Shown one piece after another: positions 7,527-18,076 of a stretch of DNA of 64,000 nt. Origin of the DNA: Enterobacter cloacae (GTDB lineage: Bacteria > Pseudomonadota > Gammaproteobacteria > Enterobacterales > Enterobacteriaceae); contig AP022133.1 of NCBI GenBank assembly GCA_014169315.1, positions 558,001 to 622,000 of the forward strand. The letters run 5' to 3'. The position numbers and the translations under genes are program-made. Positions within the stretch are counted from its first letter, which is position 1. Each line of letters begins with the position of its first letter. The notes under the pieces were generated by a model that saw only the letters and a list, made by a program, of their open reading frames with translations, was not told the DNA's origin and ran no database searches.

Positions 7527-9116
7527 ATGACGTTGTCTCCTTATCTGCAAGAGGTGGCCAAACGCCGCACTTTTGCCATTATTTCGCACCCGGATGCCGG
7601 TAAAACGACCATCACCGAGAAGGTGTTGCTGTTCGGACAGGCGATCCAGACCGCCGGTACCGTAAAAGGCCGTGGCTCCAGCCAGCATGCAAAATCCGAC
7701 TGGATGGAGATGGAAAAGCAGCGTGGTATTTCAATTACCACTTCCGTGATGCAGTTTCCGTATCACGACTGCCTGGTAAACCTGCTGGATACCCCGGGCC
7801 ACGAAGACTTCTCCGAGGATACCTACCGTACCCTGACGGCGGTAGACTGCTGCCTGATGGTGATCGACGCCGCGAAAGGTGTAGAAGATCGTACCCGTAA
7901 GCTGATGGAAGTCACCCGTCTGCGCGATACGCCGATCCTCACCTTCATGAACAAACTCGACCGTGACATCCGCGACCCGATGGAGCTGATGGATGAAGTG
8001 GAAAACGAGCTGAAGATCGCCTGTGCGCCGATCACCTGGCCGATTGGCTGCGGTAAGCTGTTCAAGGGCGTTTACCATCTCTATAAAGACGAAACCTACC
8101 TGTACCAGACCGGTAAAGGCCACACCATTCAGGAAGTGCGCATTGTAAAAGGTCTGGATAACCCGGATCTGGACACGGCAGTCGGTGAAGAGCTGGCCGC
8201 GCAGCTGCGTGACGAGCTGGAGCTGGTGAAGGGGGCGTCTCATGAGTTCGACAAAGAGCTGTTCCTGAGTGGCGAAATTACACCGGTCTTCTTCGGTACC
8301 GCACTGGGTAACTTCGGCGTTGACCATATGCTGGACGGTCTGATTGAGTGGGCACCACGCCCGATGCCGCGTAAAACCGACACCCGTGAAGTGGAAGCAC
8401 AGGAAGAAAAATTCACTGGCTTCGTCTTTAAAATTCAGGCCAACATGGATCCGAAACACCGTGACCGCGTAGCGTTCATGCGCGTGGTGTCCGGTAAGTA
8501 TGAAAAGGGCATGAAGCTGCGCCAGGTGCGTATCGGTAAAGACGTGGTGATCTCCGACGCACTGACCTTTATGGCGGGCGACCGTTCCCACGTTGAAGAA
8601 GCGTATCCGGGTGACATCATCGGCCTGCACAACCACGGTACCATCCAGATCGGTGATACGTTCACCCAGGGTGAGATGATGAAGTTCACCGGTATTCCGA
8701 ACTTCGCACCGGAGCTGTTCCGTCGTATTCGCCTGCGCGATCCGCTGAAGCAGAAACAGCTGCTGAAAGGGCTGGTACAGCTCTCCGAAGAGGGTGCTGT
8801 ACAGGTGTTCCGTCCGATTGCCAACAACGATCTGATCGTGGGCGCTGTCGGTGTGCTGCAGTTCGACGTGGTCGTTGCGCGTCTGAAAAGCGAGTACAAC
8901 GTCGAAGCGATTTACGAATCAGTCAACGTGGCCACGGCGCGCTGGGTTGAGTGTTCTGACGTGAAGAAATTCGAAGAATTTAAGCGTAAGAACGAAATTC
9001 AGCTGGCGCTGGATGGCGGTGATAACCTGACCTATATCGCGCCGACAATGGTGAACCTGAACCTGACGCAGGAACGTTATCCTGACGTGCAGTTCCGCAA
9101 AACGCGCGAACACTAA
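7527..9116 (+). CDS. prfC: Peptide chain release factor 3 (RF3)
   Basis: A 529-residue translational GTPase that recycles RF1 and RF2 from the ribosome after peptide release. The G1 loop is HPDAGKTT (residues 18-25), G3 is DTPGHED and G4 is NKLD, followed by domains II and III. The ATG at 7527 gives the E. coli N-terminus ([10 protein letters not shown]) and has AAGAAG upstream; a TTG two codons earlier is unlikely to be used. It is followed by a strong terminator. Confidence 0.97.
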   Translation: MTLSPYLQEVAKRRTFAIISHPDAGKTTITEKVLLFGQAIQTAGTVKGRGSSQHAKSDWMEMEKQRGISITTSVMQFPYHDCLVNLLDTPGHEDFSEDTYRTLTAVDCCLMVIDAAKGVEDRTRKLMEVTRLRDTPILTFMNKLDRDIRDPMELMDEVENELKIACAPITWPIGCGKLFKGVYHLYKDETYLYQTGKGHTIQEVRIVKGLDNPDLDTAVGEELAAQLRDELELVKGASHEFDKELFLSGEITPVFFGTALGNFGVDHMLDGLIEWAPRPMPRKTDTREVEAQEEKFTGFVFKIQANMDPKHRDRVAFMRVVSGKYEKGMKLRQVRIGKDVVISDALTFMAGDRSHVEEAYPGDIIGLHNHGTIQIGDTFTQGEMMKFTGIPNFAPELFRRIRLRDPLKQKQLLKGLVQLSEEGAVQVFRPIANNDLIVGAVGVLQFDVVVARLKSEYNVEAIYESVNVATARWVECSDVKKFEEFKRKNEIQLALDGGDNLTYIAPTMVNLNLTQERYPDVQFRKTREH

Positions 9117-9125
9117 TCTCCTCTC

Positions 9126-9154
9126 AGAGCACGGCAGCCGCCGTGCTCTTCTTT
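9126..9154 (+). terminator. Rho-independent terminator of prfC
   Basis: A 10-bp stem AGAGCACGGC / GCCGTGCTCT with a 4-nt loop is followed by TCTTT, starting 9 bp after the prfC stop. Confidence 0.85.
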
Positions 9155-9420
9155 AAATCCAGTCTTATTAATCCCTTGCGGAATGTTCTTAAATCATCGC
9201 ATTTTCCTGAGTGTCGCTCGTTTTTTGACCTATTCTGAATGCGACACAGGGATAGTGATCTATATTTAACTCAGTGTTTAGCACCGAATGTGGATGAATT
9301 AACTATTCAGAATATATTTTCTGGTTCGCTATTTTATCCTGGTGTTTATTCGCAATATATCAATCTGTCTGTAAGGAAAATATGTCGCCCAAATAACGGG
9401 TAAAACACAGGAATATATCG
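9155..9420 (+). promoter_or_regulatory. osmY upstream region with sigma-S-like -10
   Basis: An AT-rich stretch without genes. CTATATT at 9260-9266, followed by TAA, resembles the CTATACTTAA -10 region of E. coli osmY that RNA polymerase with sigma-S uses. This implies a long leader of about 150 nt before the ATG. Confidence 0.45.
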
Positions 9421-9801
9421 ATGAATATGACAAGACTGAAGATTTCGAAAACTCTGCTGGCGGTCACATTGGGTAGCATCCTCGTGAGCAGTTCTGTCCT
9501 CGCGGAAACCAACACAATGGATAACGTGCAGTCCACCGCAAATAGCGCAGGGGAAAAAATCGATAGCTCTCTGAATAAAGTCGGTAATTTCATGGATGAC
9601 AGCTCAATTACAGCAAAAGTGAAAGCTGCGCTGGTGGATGATAAAAATATCAAGAGCGCTGGTATTTCCGTTAAAACCGACAATAAAGTTGTCACCCTGA
9701 GTGGTGTTGTCGAGAGTCAGGCTCAGGCTGAACATGCCGTATCCATTGCGAAAGCCGTTGAGGGTGTGAAGAGCGTCAACAACGATCTGAAGACGAAGTA
9801 A
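9421..9801 (+). CDS. osmY: OsmY-like periplasmic protein with a single BON domain
   Basis: A 126-residue periplasmic stress protein. The signal peptide spans about residues 1-29 (cleavage after SSVLA). One BON domain follows (about 58-126), a lipid- or surface-binding fold. The N-terminus and first BON are plainly OsmY ([20 protein letters not shown]). E. coli OsmY has about 201 residues and two BON domains. Here the middle of BON1 (SQAQAEHAV) runs straight into a C-terminus typical of BON2 ([19 protein letters not shown]), as if about 225 bp between the two domain repeats had been deleted in frame. Genuine OsmY ancestry is clear; function of the short form is unknown. Confidence 0.88.
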   Translation: MNMTRLKISKTLLAVTLGSILVSSSVLAETNTMDNVQSTANSAGEKIDSSLNKVGNFMDDSSITAKVKAALVDDKNIKSAGISVKTDNKVVTLSGVVESQAQAEHAVSIAKAVEGVKSVNNDLKTK

Positions 9802-9929
9802 ATGAGCACAATTCGCCCGTCTGGCTGAGGCCTGAGGGCGAAATAAGAACTACACCTGGAAAAACGCCGGTGAGTAGCCTGAGCGCTCATGCTTAGCGGC
9901 CGACATTAACTATGGTAAAGGAGAGGCTT

Positions 9930-10091
9930 ATGTTTCGTTGGGGCATTATATTTCTGGTTATCGCGTTAATTGCCGCCGCGCTGGGCTTTGGTGGTCTGGC
10001 GGGGACGGCAGCGGGTGCGGCGAAAATTGTCTTTGTCGTCGGCATTATCCTGTTCCTGGTCAGCCTGTTTACTGGACGTCGCCGTCCATAG
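9930..10091 (+). CDS. ytjA: DUF1328 small membrane protein YtjA
   Basis: A 53-residue protein, identical in length to E. coli YtjA. It starts [16 protein letters not shown] and has two hydrophobic segments separated by a glycine/alanine-rich turn ([13 protein letters not shown]), ending GRRRP. The ATG is preceded by AAAGGAGAGG, a strong ribosome site. YtjA is a stress-associated inner-membrane protein of unknown role, following osmY as in E. coli. The yjjU patatin gene that follows it in E. coli is absent; only 185 bp separate ytjA from yjjV. Confidence 0.92.
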
Positions 10092-10119
10092 CTATGCATT
10101 ACTCTGACAGCGACACTGA

Positions 10120-10146
10120 AGCCAGTCCTTGCGACTGGCTTTTTCT
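10120..10146 (+). terminator. Terminator after ytjA
   Basis: Stem AGCCAGTC / GACTGGCT with a short loop is followed by TTTTTCTC. Confidence 0.85.
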
Positions 10147-10276
10147 CATTTGAGTACCCGTGGGGATGTGCGTTACTGTGTCTGAACATGACCACGGGCT
10201 GGAGGAGCATAAATGGATTATCACCTCGCCAGCCAGGCGCAGCGAATGAGGCACAATTTGATAGCGAGGATCTGGC

Positions 10277-11059
10277 GTGATGCACTGCTTTGTCGACACC
10301 CATTGCCACTTTGATTTTCCGCCGTTTACGGGTGATGAAGAACAAAGCATTGCGAGAGCCGCCGAAGCAGGCGTTCAGGCGATCATTGTACCTGCGATCG
10401 AAGCGGCTAATTTTGAGCGTGTTCTTAACCTCGCTCAGCACCATCGCGCCATATATGCTGCACTTGGGCTGCATCCGATAGTTATTGAGCGTCATCTTGA
10501 TGAGCATATTGAGAAGCTGGATGTGGTTTTGCAAACCGCCGGGAACAAACTCGTCGCCATCGGTGAGATCGGGCTCGATCTCTGGCGCGATGATCCGCAG
10601 TTTGAGCGCCAGCAGGCTCTCCTGGATGCACAGCTCAGGCTGGCAAAACGCCACGATCTGCCGGTGATCCTCCATTCCAGACGTACCCATGACAAACTGG
10701 CAATGCATCTGAAACGTATCGATCTGCCGCGAACGGGCGTTGTGCATGGTTTTTCTGGTAGCCTGCAACAGGCACAGCGGTTTATTGAACTGGGTTATAA
10801 AATTGGCGTTGGTGGGACAATTACCTACCCGCGTGCCAGCAAAACCCGGGAGGTGATGGCACAATTGCCGCTGTCAGCGTTGTTACTGGAAACGGATGCC
10901 CCCGATATGCCGCTCAACGGTTTTCAGGGACAGCCTAATCGCCCGGAGCAGGCGGCGCATGTGTTTACCACGCTGTGCGAGCTGCGTGAGGAGCCAGAAG
11001 TGCTCATTGCCGGGGCGTTGCTTGAGAATACCCGTTCACTCTTTGGCGTCACACTATAG
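10277..11059 (+). CDS. yjjV: TatD-family metal-dependent hydrolase YjjV
   Basis: A 260-residue TIM-barrel hydrolase of the TatD DNase family. Metal ligands are visible in DTHCHFD (residues 6-12), GEIGLDLW near 97, ILHSR near 133, VHGF near 155 and ETDAPDMP near 205. The family includes 3' exonucleases and deacylases; the substrate of YjjV is not settled. Its stop shares the palindrome CTATAG with the stop of the convergent yjjW, so the two genes overlap by 6 bp with no terminator between them. Confidence 0.93.
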   Translation: MMHCFVDTHCHFDFPPFTGDEEQSIARAAEAGVQAIIVPAIEAANFERVLNLAQHHRAIYAALGLHPIVIERHLDEHIEKLDVVLQTAGNKLVAIGEIGLDLWRDDPQFERQQALLDAQLRLAKRHDLPVILHSRRTHDKLAMHLKRIDLPRTGVVHGFSGSLQQAQRFIELGYKIGVGGTITYPRASKTREVMAQLPLSALLLETDAPDMPLNGFQGQPNRPEQAAHVFTTLCELREEPEVLIAGALLENTRSLFGVTL

Positions 11060-11914
11060 ATAAAGCGCCGGGCGGATCACCGTAATCTTTTGTTTTTCCA
11101 TCGCCAGTGCCAGCGGTTCAACGTCGTCCGGCGTGGCGCTGCGCCATGACGCTGCCTCACCGTAAACCCCCTGTGCGTGAAAGGCATTGATCCGCACCGG
11201 GACATCCCCCAGAGAACGGATAAAGACGATCAGCGGTTTGAGATGTTCCAGATAATCACACTGATCCGGGATCACCAGCAGCCGCAGTTCCGTTAACCGT
11301 TGATGTTGCGCCAGCCAGCGGATGCTGTGTTTGATCTGCGGGTTTTCACGCCCGGTCAGGAAGCGGTGATGCTCATTTCCCCAGGCTTTCAGATCCAGCA
11401 TGGCACCGTCAAACACCGGCAGCAGTTTTTGCCAGCCGGTTTCCCCTAACAGACCATTACTGTCCACCAGACAGGTTAAATGACGTAGCGCGGGATCGGT
11501 TTTGATCGCCGAGAAAAGGGCGATCAAAAACGGCAGCTGCGTGGTGGCTTCTCCGCCGCTTACGGTAACCCCCTCTATAAACGGTGCTGCTTTGTGAATT
11601 TGCGTGAGGATCTCTTCCACGCTGAAGCGGTGCGCCATGGGTGTCGCCTGTTGCTGGCATAAATGCAGGCAGGTATCGCACTGCTGGCAGTGGCTCTCCT
11701 GCCACCAGACGCGTCCGGCCTGAATGTTCAGCGCATCGTGCGGGCAATGGGGGACGCAATCGCCGCAGTCGTTGCAGCGACCGATTGTCCACGGGTTGTG
11801 GCAGGTTTTGCAGCGCAGGTTGCAGCCCTGCAGGAACAGCGCCAGGCGGCTGCCTGGACCGTCCACACAGGAGAAGGGGATAACCTGACTAACTAAAGCG
11901 CATCTGCTGTTCAT
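11054..11914 (-). CDS. yjjW: Glycyl-radical enzyme activating enzyme YjjW
   Basis: A 286-residue radical-SAM activase. The radical-SAM cluster is Cys31-x3-Cys35-x2-Cys38 (GCNLRCKTC). Two ferredoxin-type clusters follow ([11 protein letters not shown] and [11 protein letters not shown]), as in activases of the PFL-AE class with an iron-sulfur insert. The start overlaps the 3' end of yjjI by 26 bp, so the activase is translationally coupled to its presumed target, the glycyl-radical protein YjjI. Activity should be confined to anaerobic growth. Confidence 0.93.
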   Translation of the reverse strand: MNSRCALVSQVIPFSCVDGPGSRLALFLQGCNLRCKTCHNPWTIGRCNDCGDCVPHCPHDALNIQAGRVWWQESHCQQCDTCLHLCQQQATPMAHRFSVEEILTQIHKAAPFIEGVTVSGGEATTQLPFLIALFSAIKTDPALRHLTCLVDSNGLLGETGWQKLLPVFDGAMLDLKAWGNEHHRFLTGRENPQIKHSIRWLAQHQRLTELRLLVIPDQCDYLEHLKPLIVFIRSLGDVPVRINAFHAQGVYGEAASWRSATPDDVEPLALAMEKQKITVIRPALYL

Positions 11915-13436
11915 GGCTTATCACGCGTGGCTGACGTTCCAGAATGCGGGTATTTCGCGCGGCCTCCTCGCCAAGCCACGTCGTGTTCGTGCGCGACCCG
12001 GCTTCGCGGTATTTTTCCAGATCCGACAGGCGCACCATATAGCCGGTAACGCGCACCAGATCGTTACCGGCGACGTTGGCGGTAAATTCGCGCATACCCG
12101 CGTTAAACGCCCCCAGACAAAGCTGTACGACCGCCTGCGGGTTACGTTTTACCGTCTCTTCCAGCGTCAGAATATCGCTGATCCCGGACGTGTAGTGTTG
12201 ATGGTGCGGTGCTACGGCCAGCAGGTGGCTGATGGGATCGGGTTCATCACCGTAAGGCAGACGTGCGCCCGGCGTGGTGCCTGAGTCGGAACTGATCCCC
12301 GACTGTGCATGCAGGAGCGCGCGCTGTTTCCAGCCGTATTTCACCGGGGTGTTTTCAACAAACGCCGAGAGCTGCTCGCTAATGCGATAGCCCAGTGCGT
12401 TGGCCTGCTCATCCTTACCGTAACGACCTTTGATACCGCCTTTCTCACAAAGCAGGTTCACCGCTTCAGCCAGACCGTACATGCCAAACATTGGCACGAA
12501 ACGATCGCTATCAATCAGCCCCTCTTTGACCAGGAAGCTATTCTCAAAGAAGCCGGATTTTTCATACAGGAACGCGCAACGCGCATCAATGATGGCTATC
12601 TGTTGCTGGCAGTAGTGCGGCAACGTGCGGGTGAAGAAGTCTTCAGGGGAATGGCTGCGTTCAGCAATCGCCTTCAGGTTGAGGCGTACCAGAGTGCTGC
12701 CACCGCCTGCGAGCGGCAGGGAGTTGTAACAACTCACCACACCATAGCGGCCTTTTGTGAAAATTTTATCATTGACTGGGCCATTAGAAACATGTGGTTT
12801 ACTGCATTCACAAATGTTTTTTGCCACGCTCAGCAGCAGAGTGTCGGGCGTAACATCCGGGTCATAAATAAAGGTCAGATTGGGTGCGACCTGCTTCATT
12901 TCTGCATCCGCACGTAGAATGGCACGCGTGATGGGGGTGTCCGCCGGGCCGATGTTGGCATGCATAAAAGCATCAGGTAGCGTTCTGTCGAGGTAACGCC
13001 AGAAACGTTTTATTCGAACATCGATTTCTTCTTGTGTTAGAATTCTAACATACGGATCCAGTAACGCATCGAGTTGTCCCAGGTAGACCGGCATTGATGT
13101 GACGGATGGCACATGGTGATACAGGATGGTTAACAGCGAGAGGGCATCATCAAGATCTTTTGCCCCTTCCAGCTCCAGCCATTCCGAGCCGTTAGCCAAA
13201 AATTTTGCGTAATCCGGCAGGACGTAACGGGGTTTGTAAGGCGCATGGCCTTCGAACATGTCGCAGATAACGCCCTCGTCCAGTGCGGCACGGGCAGCCT
13301 GAGGCAGGTCTGGATAGGGGAGATTGTTCTCCGCTTCCAGCGCCAGAAAATGCCGCTTTTGCTCCGGGGTTAATACCGGGCTTGTCACAATGTTCTGACA
13401 ACGTTGTTGCAGGGCGTCGGGGCCGGCGTGGGACAT
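11889..13436 (-). CDS. yjjI: Glycyl-radical enzyme-like protein YjjI
   Basis: A 515-residue protein (DUF3029) with the C-terminal glycyl-radical signature RVTGY; the candidate radical residue is Gly465. The chemistry it catalyses is unknown. The ATG at 13436 is preferred over an upstream in-frame codon at 13487: GGAAG lies 6 bp before it and the product then matches the E. coli N-terminus. It forms an operon with yjjW. Unusually, its 5' half contains two DeoR operators (13035-13050 and 12756-12771) and the distal deo promoter, which fire in the opposite direction. Confidence 0.92.
   Translation of the reverse strand: MSHAGPDALQQRCQNIVTSPVLTPEQKRHFLALEAENNLPYPDLPQAARAALDEGVICDMFEGHAPYKPRYVLPDYAKFLANGSEWLELEGAKDLDDALSLLTILYHHVPSVTSMPVYLGQLDALLDPYVRILTQEEIDVRIKRFWRYLDRTLPDAFMHANIGPADTPITRAILRADAEMKQVAPNLTFIYDPDVTPDTLLLSVAKNICECSKPHVSNGPVNDKIFTKGRYGVVSCYNSLPLAGGGSTLVRLNLKAIAERSHSPEDFFTRTLPHYCQQQIAIIDARCAFLYEKSGFFENSFLVKEGLIDSDRFVPMFGMYGLAEAVNLLCEKGGIKGRYGKDEQANALGYRISEQLSAFVENTPVKYGWKQRALLHAQSGISSDSGTTPGARLPYGDEPDPISHLLAVAPHHQHYTSGISDILTLEETVKRNPQAVVQLCLGAFNAGMREFTANVAGNDLVRVTGYMVRLSDLEKYREAGSRTNTTWLGEEAARNTRILERQPRVISHEQQMRFS
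12756..12771. promoter_or_regulatory. Distal DeoR operator (OE-like)
   Basis: TGTGAAAATTTTATCA matches 12 of 16 positions of the DeoR palindrome TGTTAGAATTCTAACA. It starts exactly 279 bp upstream of the perfect operator at 13035, the spacing reported for OE and O1 in E. coli. It lies within yjjI codons for DKIFT. Confidence 0.65.
13035..13050. promoter_or_regulatory. DeoR operator O1 at deoP1, inside yjjI
   Basis: TGTTAGAATTCTAACA is a perfect 16-bp palindrome and an exact match to the DeoR operator. It lies inside yjjI, where it encodes VRILT on the opposite strand. It is 603 bp from the promoter-proximal operator, close to the 599 bp known for E. coli O1-O2. Confidence 0.9.
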
Positions 13437-13551
13437 ATTCGCTTCCTTTATTGTTCTGCGGATGATGAACGGATTGTAGGAAGCCATCCCGTCAGGGCCT
13501 TTGATCCGACAGGGGTAATCGCTGCTTTAGTCAGCAATTAGCGAACTAAAG

Positions 13552-13626
13552 TTTGAAGTTGATCTCATTACAGTAATGCAAATTTGTACGCAGTTTTCAT
13601 TAACTGTGATGAATGTCGAAGTGTAA
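13552..13626 (+). promoter_or_regulatory. deoP2 CRP/CytR control region
   Basis: Two CRP-like sites flank about 35 bp, where CytR would bind. The distal site is TTTGAAGTTGATCTCATT (13552-13569) and the proximal one is TGTGATGAATGTCGAAG (13605-13621). The layout matches the E. coli deoP2 promoter with its tandem CRP sites. Confidence 0.75.
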
Positions 13627-13637
13627 GTGCGGGTGAA

Positions 13638-13653
13638 TGTTAGAATACTCACA
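13638..13653. promoter_or_regulatory. DeoR operator O2 overlapping deoP2 -10
   Basis: TGTTAGAATACTCACA matches 14 of 16 bases of the DeoR palindrome and contains the TAGAAT -10 hexamer of deoP2, 45 bp before deoC. Confidence 0.88.
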
Positions 13654-13697
13654 GACCCGCAAGGTAAATTTATACGGCAATGCCGTTGGAGAATGTT

Positions 13698-14477
13698 ATG
13701 ACCGATTTAACTGCAAGCAGCCTGCGCGCGTTGAAACTGATGGACCTGACCACCCTGAACGATGACGACACCAATGAGAAAGTCATCGCCCTGTGCCATC
13801 AGGCGAAAACGCCCGTCGGTAATACCGCAGCCATCTGTATTTACCCGCGTTTTATCCCGATTGCACGTAAGACTCTGAAAGAGCAGGGCACGCCGGATGT
13901 GCGTATTGCTACCGTGACTAACTTCCCCCACGGCAACGACGATATCGACATTGCACTGGCAGAAACCCGCGCGGCCATTGCCTACGGTGCTGATGAAGTT
14001 GACGTGGTGTTCCCGTATCGCGCGCTGATCGCGGGCAACGAGAAGATTGGTTTCGACCTGGTGAAAGCCTGTAAAGACGCGTGTGCTGCGGCAAACGTGC
14101 TGCTTAAAGTCATCATCGAAACCGGTGAACTGAAAGAAGAGGCGCTGATTCGTAAAGCGTCTGAAATCTCCATCAAAGCCGGTGCGGATTTCATCAAAAC
14201 GTCTACCGGTAAAGTGCCGGTTAACGCTACCCCGGAAAGCGCACGCATCATGATGGAAGTGATCCGTGATATGGGCGTGTCCAAAACCGTTGGTTTCAAA
14301 CCAGCTGGTGGCGTGCGTACCGCTGAAGACGCGCAACAGTTCCTGGCGATTGCTGATGAGCTGTTCGGTGCGGACTGGGCGGACTCCCGTCACTACCGCT
14401 TTGGCGCATCCAGCCTGCTGGCAAGCCTGCTGAAGGCGCTGGGTCACGGCGACGGTAAGAGCGCAAGCAGCTACTAA
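13698..14477 (+). CDS. deoC: Deoxyribose-phosphate aldolase
   Basis: A 259-residue class I aldolase that splits 2-deoxyribose 5-phosphate into acetaldehyde and glyceraldehyde 3-phosphate. The Schiff-base lysine lies in FIKTSTGK (Lys167 in E. coli numbering, same length), and the helper residues are Asp102 and Lys201 (GFKPAGG). The ATG at 13698 follows GGAGAATGTT; an in-frame start six codons earlier is unlikely. It is the first gene of the deo catabolic operon. Confidence 0.97.
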   Translation: MTDLTASSLRALKLMDLTTLNDDDTNEKVIALCHQAKTPVGNTAAICIYPRFIPIARKTLKEQGTPDVRIATVTNFPHGNDDIDIALAETRAAIAYGADEVDVVFPYRALIAGNEKIGFDLVKACKDACAAANVLLKVIIETGELKEEALIRKASEISIKAGADFIKTSTGKVPVNATPESARIMMEVIRDMGVSKTVGFKPAGGVRTAEDAQQFLAIADELFGADWADSRHYRFGASSLLASLLKALGHGDGKSASSY

Positions 14478-14486
14478 GATTTGAAA

Positions 14487-14516
14487 TGCCGGGTGGCGCG
14501 TAGCGAGCCCGGCCTA
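14487..14516. repeat. REP-like element between deoC and deoA
   Basis: GCCGGGTGGCGC and GAGCCCGGC form an imperfect hairpin typical of REP sequences. It fills most of the 54-bp deoC-deoA gap and may shield deoC mRNA. Confidence 0.7.
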
Positions 14517-14531
14517 CTTCGGGAGGTTACC

Positions 14532-15854
14532 GTGTTTCTCGCACAAGAAATTATTCGTAAAAAACGTGATGGTCATGCATTAAGCGATGAAGAAATCCGC
14601 TTCTTTATCAATGGTATTCGTGATAACACCATCTCTGAAGGGCAAATTGCTGCTCTGGCGATGACCATTTTCTTCCACGATATGTCGATGCCTGAGCGTG
14701 TATCGCTGACCATGGCGATGCGAGATTCAGGAACCGTTCTGGACTGGAAAAGCCTCGACCTCAATGGTCCGATTGTAGATAAACATTCCACCGGTGGTGT
14801 GGGTGACGTAACCTCGCTGATGCTTGGCCCAATGGTCGCGGCCTGCGGGGGTTACATTCCGATGATCTCCGGGCGTGGCCTGGGACACACTGGCGGTACG
14901 CTCGATAAACTGGAAGCCATTCCGGGCTTCGATATCTTCCCGGATGACAACCGCTTCCGCGATATTATTAAAGATGTGGGTGTGGCGATTATCGGCCAGA
15001 CCAGCTCTCTTGCTCCGGCAGACAAGCGTTTCTACGCTACCCGCGATATCACCGCAACCGTTGACTCCATCCCGCTGATCACCGCCTCGATTCTGGCGAA
15101 AAAGCTGGCGGAAGGTCTGGATGCGCTGGTGATGGACGTGAAAGTGGGCAGCGGCGCGTTTATGCCAACGTATGAACTTTCTGCTGCACTGGCCGAGGCT
15201 ATCGTTGGTGTTTCCAACGGTGCGGGCGTGCGTACCACTGCACTGCTGACCGATATGAACCAGGTGCTGGCTTCCAGCGCCGGTAACGCCGTTGAAGTGC
15301 GTGAAGCCGTGCAATTCCTGACCGGTGAATACCGTAACCCGCGCCTGTTCGACGTGACAATGGCACTGTGCGTGGAGATGCTTATCTCCGGCAAACTCGC
15401 CAAAGACGACGCAGACGCGCGCGTGAAGCTGCAGGTGGTACTGGACAACGGTAAAGCGGCAGAGATCTTTGGCCGTATGGTTGCCGCGCAGAAAGGCCCG
15501 ACTGATTTCGTGGAAAACTACGCAAAATACCTGCCAACCGCGACGCTCAGCAAAGCCGTTTATGCTGATACCGCTGGGTTTGTTTCTGCGATGGACACCC
15601 GTGCGCTCGGCATGGCGGTGGTCTCAATGGGCGGTGGTCGTCGTCAGGCGTCGGACACCATTGATTACAGCGTCGGTTTTACCGATATGGCCCGCCTGGG
15701 TGACAGCGTCGACGGACAACGCCCACTGGCGGTGATCCACGCGAAAGATGAAAGCAGCTGGCAAGAAGCGGCAAAAGCCGTGAAAGCCGCCATCCAGCTC
15801 GACAATAAAGCACCAGAAAGCACACCAACGGTCTATCGTCGTATTACCGAATAG
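14532..15854 (+). CDS. deoA: Thymidine phosphorylase
   Basis: A 440-residue enzyme that cleaves thymidine or deoxyuridine with phosphate to the base and deoxyribose 1-phosphate. The start is GTG at 14532, with GGGAGG ten bases upstream. This gives the E. coli N-terminus ([14 protein letters not shown]); the longer open frame from 14481 runs through the REP element. The family signature is KHSTGGVGD near residues 84-92, and GSGAFM is also present. It is the second gene of the deo operon. Confidence 0.97.
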   Translation: MFLAQEIIRKKRDGHALSDEEIRFFINGIRDNTISEGQIAALAMTIFFHDMSMPERVSLTMAMRDSGTVLDWKSLDLNGPIVDKHSTGGVGDVTSLMLGPMVAACGGYIPMISGRGLGHTGGTLDKLEAIPGFDIFPDDNRFRDIIKDVGVAIIGQTSSLAPADKRFYATRDITATVDSIPLITASILAKKLAEGLDALVMDVKVGSGAFMPTYELSAALAEAIVGVSNGAGVRTTALLTDMNQVLASSAGNAVEVREAVQFLTGEYRNPRLFDVTMALCVEMLISGKLAKDDADARVKLQVVLDNGKAAEIFGRMVAAQKGPTDFVENYAKYLPTATLSKAVYADTAGFVSAMDTRALGMAVVSMGGGRRQASDTIDYSVGFTDMARLGDSVDGQRPLAVIHAKDESSWQEAAKAVKAAIQLDNKAPESTPTVYRRITE

Positions 15855-15870
15855 CAGTATACTGATCTGA

Positions 15871-17130
<1,260 letters not shown>

Positions 17131-17146
17131 GTCACATTGGGTGAGG

Positions 17147-17237
17147 CCTGATGCTCTCACCCAGGTCCTCTCCCACGGGAAATACGGGTGTGGCCTGATG
17201 CCCTCACCCCAACCCTCTCCCACAGGGAGAGGGAGAA
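17147..17237. repeat. GGGAGAGGG palindromic repeat, tandem form
   Basis: Two related units (17147-17184 and 17191-17237) each begin GCCTGATG and run through CCTCTCCCAC. The second closes with GGGAGAGGG to form a hairpin. Relatives lie at 29944-29980 and 31001-31050. This is an intergenic repeat family of REP type. Confidence 0.75.
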
Positions 17238-17261
17238 CACATAACGAATAAGGAACTGAAG

Positions 17262-17981
17262 ATGGCAACTCCTCACATTAACGCAGAAATGGGTGATTTC
17301 GCTGACGTCGTCTTGATGCCGGGTGACCCGCTGCGCGCGAAGCACATTGCAGAAACTTTCCTCGAAGACGTGCGTGAAGTGAACAACGTTCGCGGCATGC
17401 TGGGCTTCACCGGTACCTACAAAGGCCGCAAAATCTCGGTAATGGGCCACGGTATGGGTATCCCGTCCTGCTCCATCTACACCAAAGAGCTGATCACTGA
17501 TTTCGGCGTCAAGAAAATCATTCGCGTGGGTTCCTGCGGCGCTGTTCGTATGGACGTTAAACTGCGTGACGTGGTTATCGGTATGGGTGCCTGCACCGAT
17601 TCCAAAGTGAACCGTATTCGCTTCAAGGATCACGATTTTTCCGCGATTGCTGACTTCGATATGGTGCGTAACGCGGTAGATGCGGCAAAAGCGCTGGGCG
17701 TTGATGCGCGCGTGGGCAACCTGTTCTCGGCTGACTTGTTCTATTCCCCGGACGGTGAAATGTTCGACGTAATGGAAAAGTACGGCATCCTGGGCGTGGA
17801 AATGGAAGCGGCGGGCATCTACGGTGTGGCGGCAGAGTTTGGTGCGAAAGCCCTGACCATCTGCACAGTGTCTGACCACATCCGTACGCACGAGCAGACT
17901 ACGGCTGCTGAGCGCCAGACTACCTTCAACGACATGATTAAAATCGCGCTGGAATCCGTTCTGCTGGGCGATAAAGCGTAA
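17262..17981 (+). CDS. deoD: Purine-nucleoside phosphorylase (DeoD type)
   Basis: A 239-residue hexameric PNP that splits purine (deoxy)nucleosides with phosphate. The phosphate-binding segments GDPLRA (20-25) and RVGSCGAV are present. The substrate-binding GVEMEAAG (178-185) and the catalytic Asp of TVSDH (near 204) complete the site. It is the last gene of the deo operon, followed by a strong terminator. Confidence 0.97.
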   Translation: MATPHINAEMGDFADVVLMPGDPLRAKHIAETFLEDVREVNNVRGMLGFTGTYKGRKISVMGHGMGIPSCSIYTKELITDFGVKKIIRVGSCGAVRMDVKLRDVVIGMGACTDSKVNRIRFKDHDFSAIADFDMVRNAVDAAKALGVDARVGNLFSADLFYSPDGEMFDVMEKYGILGVEMEAAGIYGVAAEFGAKALTICTVSDHIRTHEQTTAAERQTTFNDMIKIALESVLLGDKA

Positions 17982-18024
17982 GAAAGTTTGTGCCCGGAGG
18001 TGCTAGCTTACCGGGCCTGCATAT

Positions 18025-18060
18025 AACCGGGGAGGCGTTTACGTCTCCCCGGTTTTGCGT
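18025..18060 (+). terminator. Terminator of the deo operon
   Basis: A perfect 10-bp stem AACCGGGGAG / CTCCCCGGTT is followed by TTGCGTTTT. It lies between deoD and the convergent autotransporter gene. Confidence 0.85.
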
Positions 18061-18076
18061 TTTATCCGCCGGGTAA

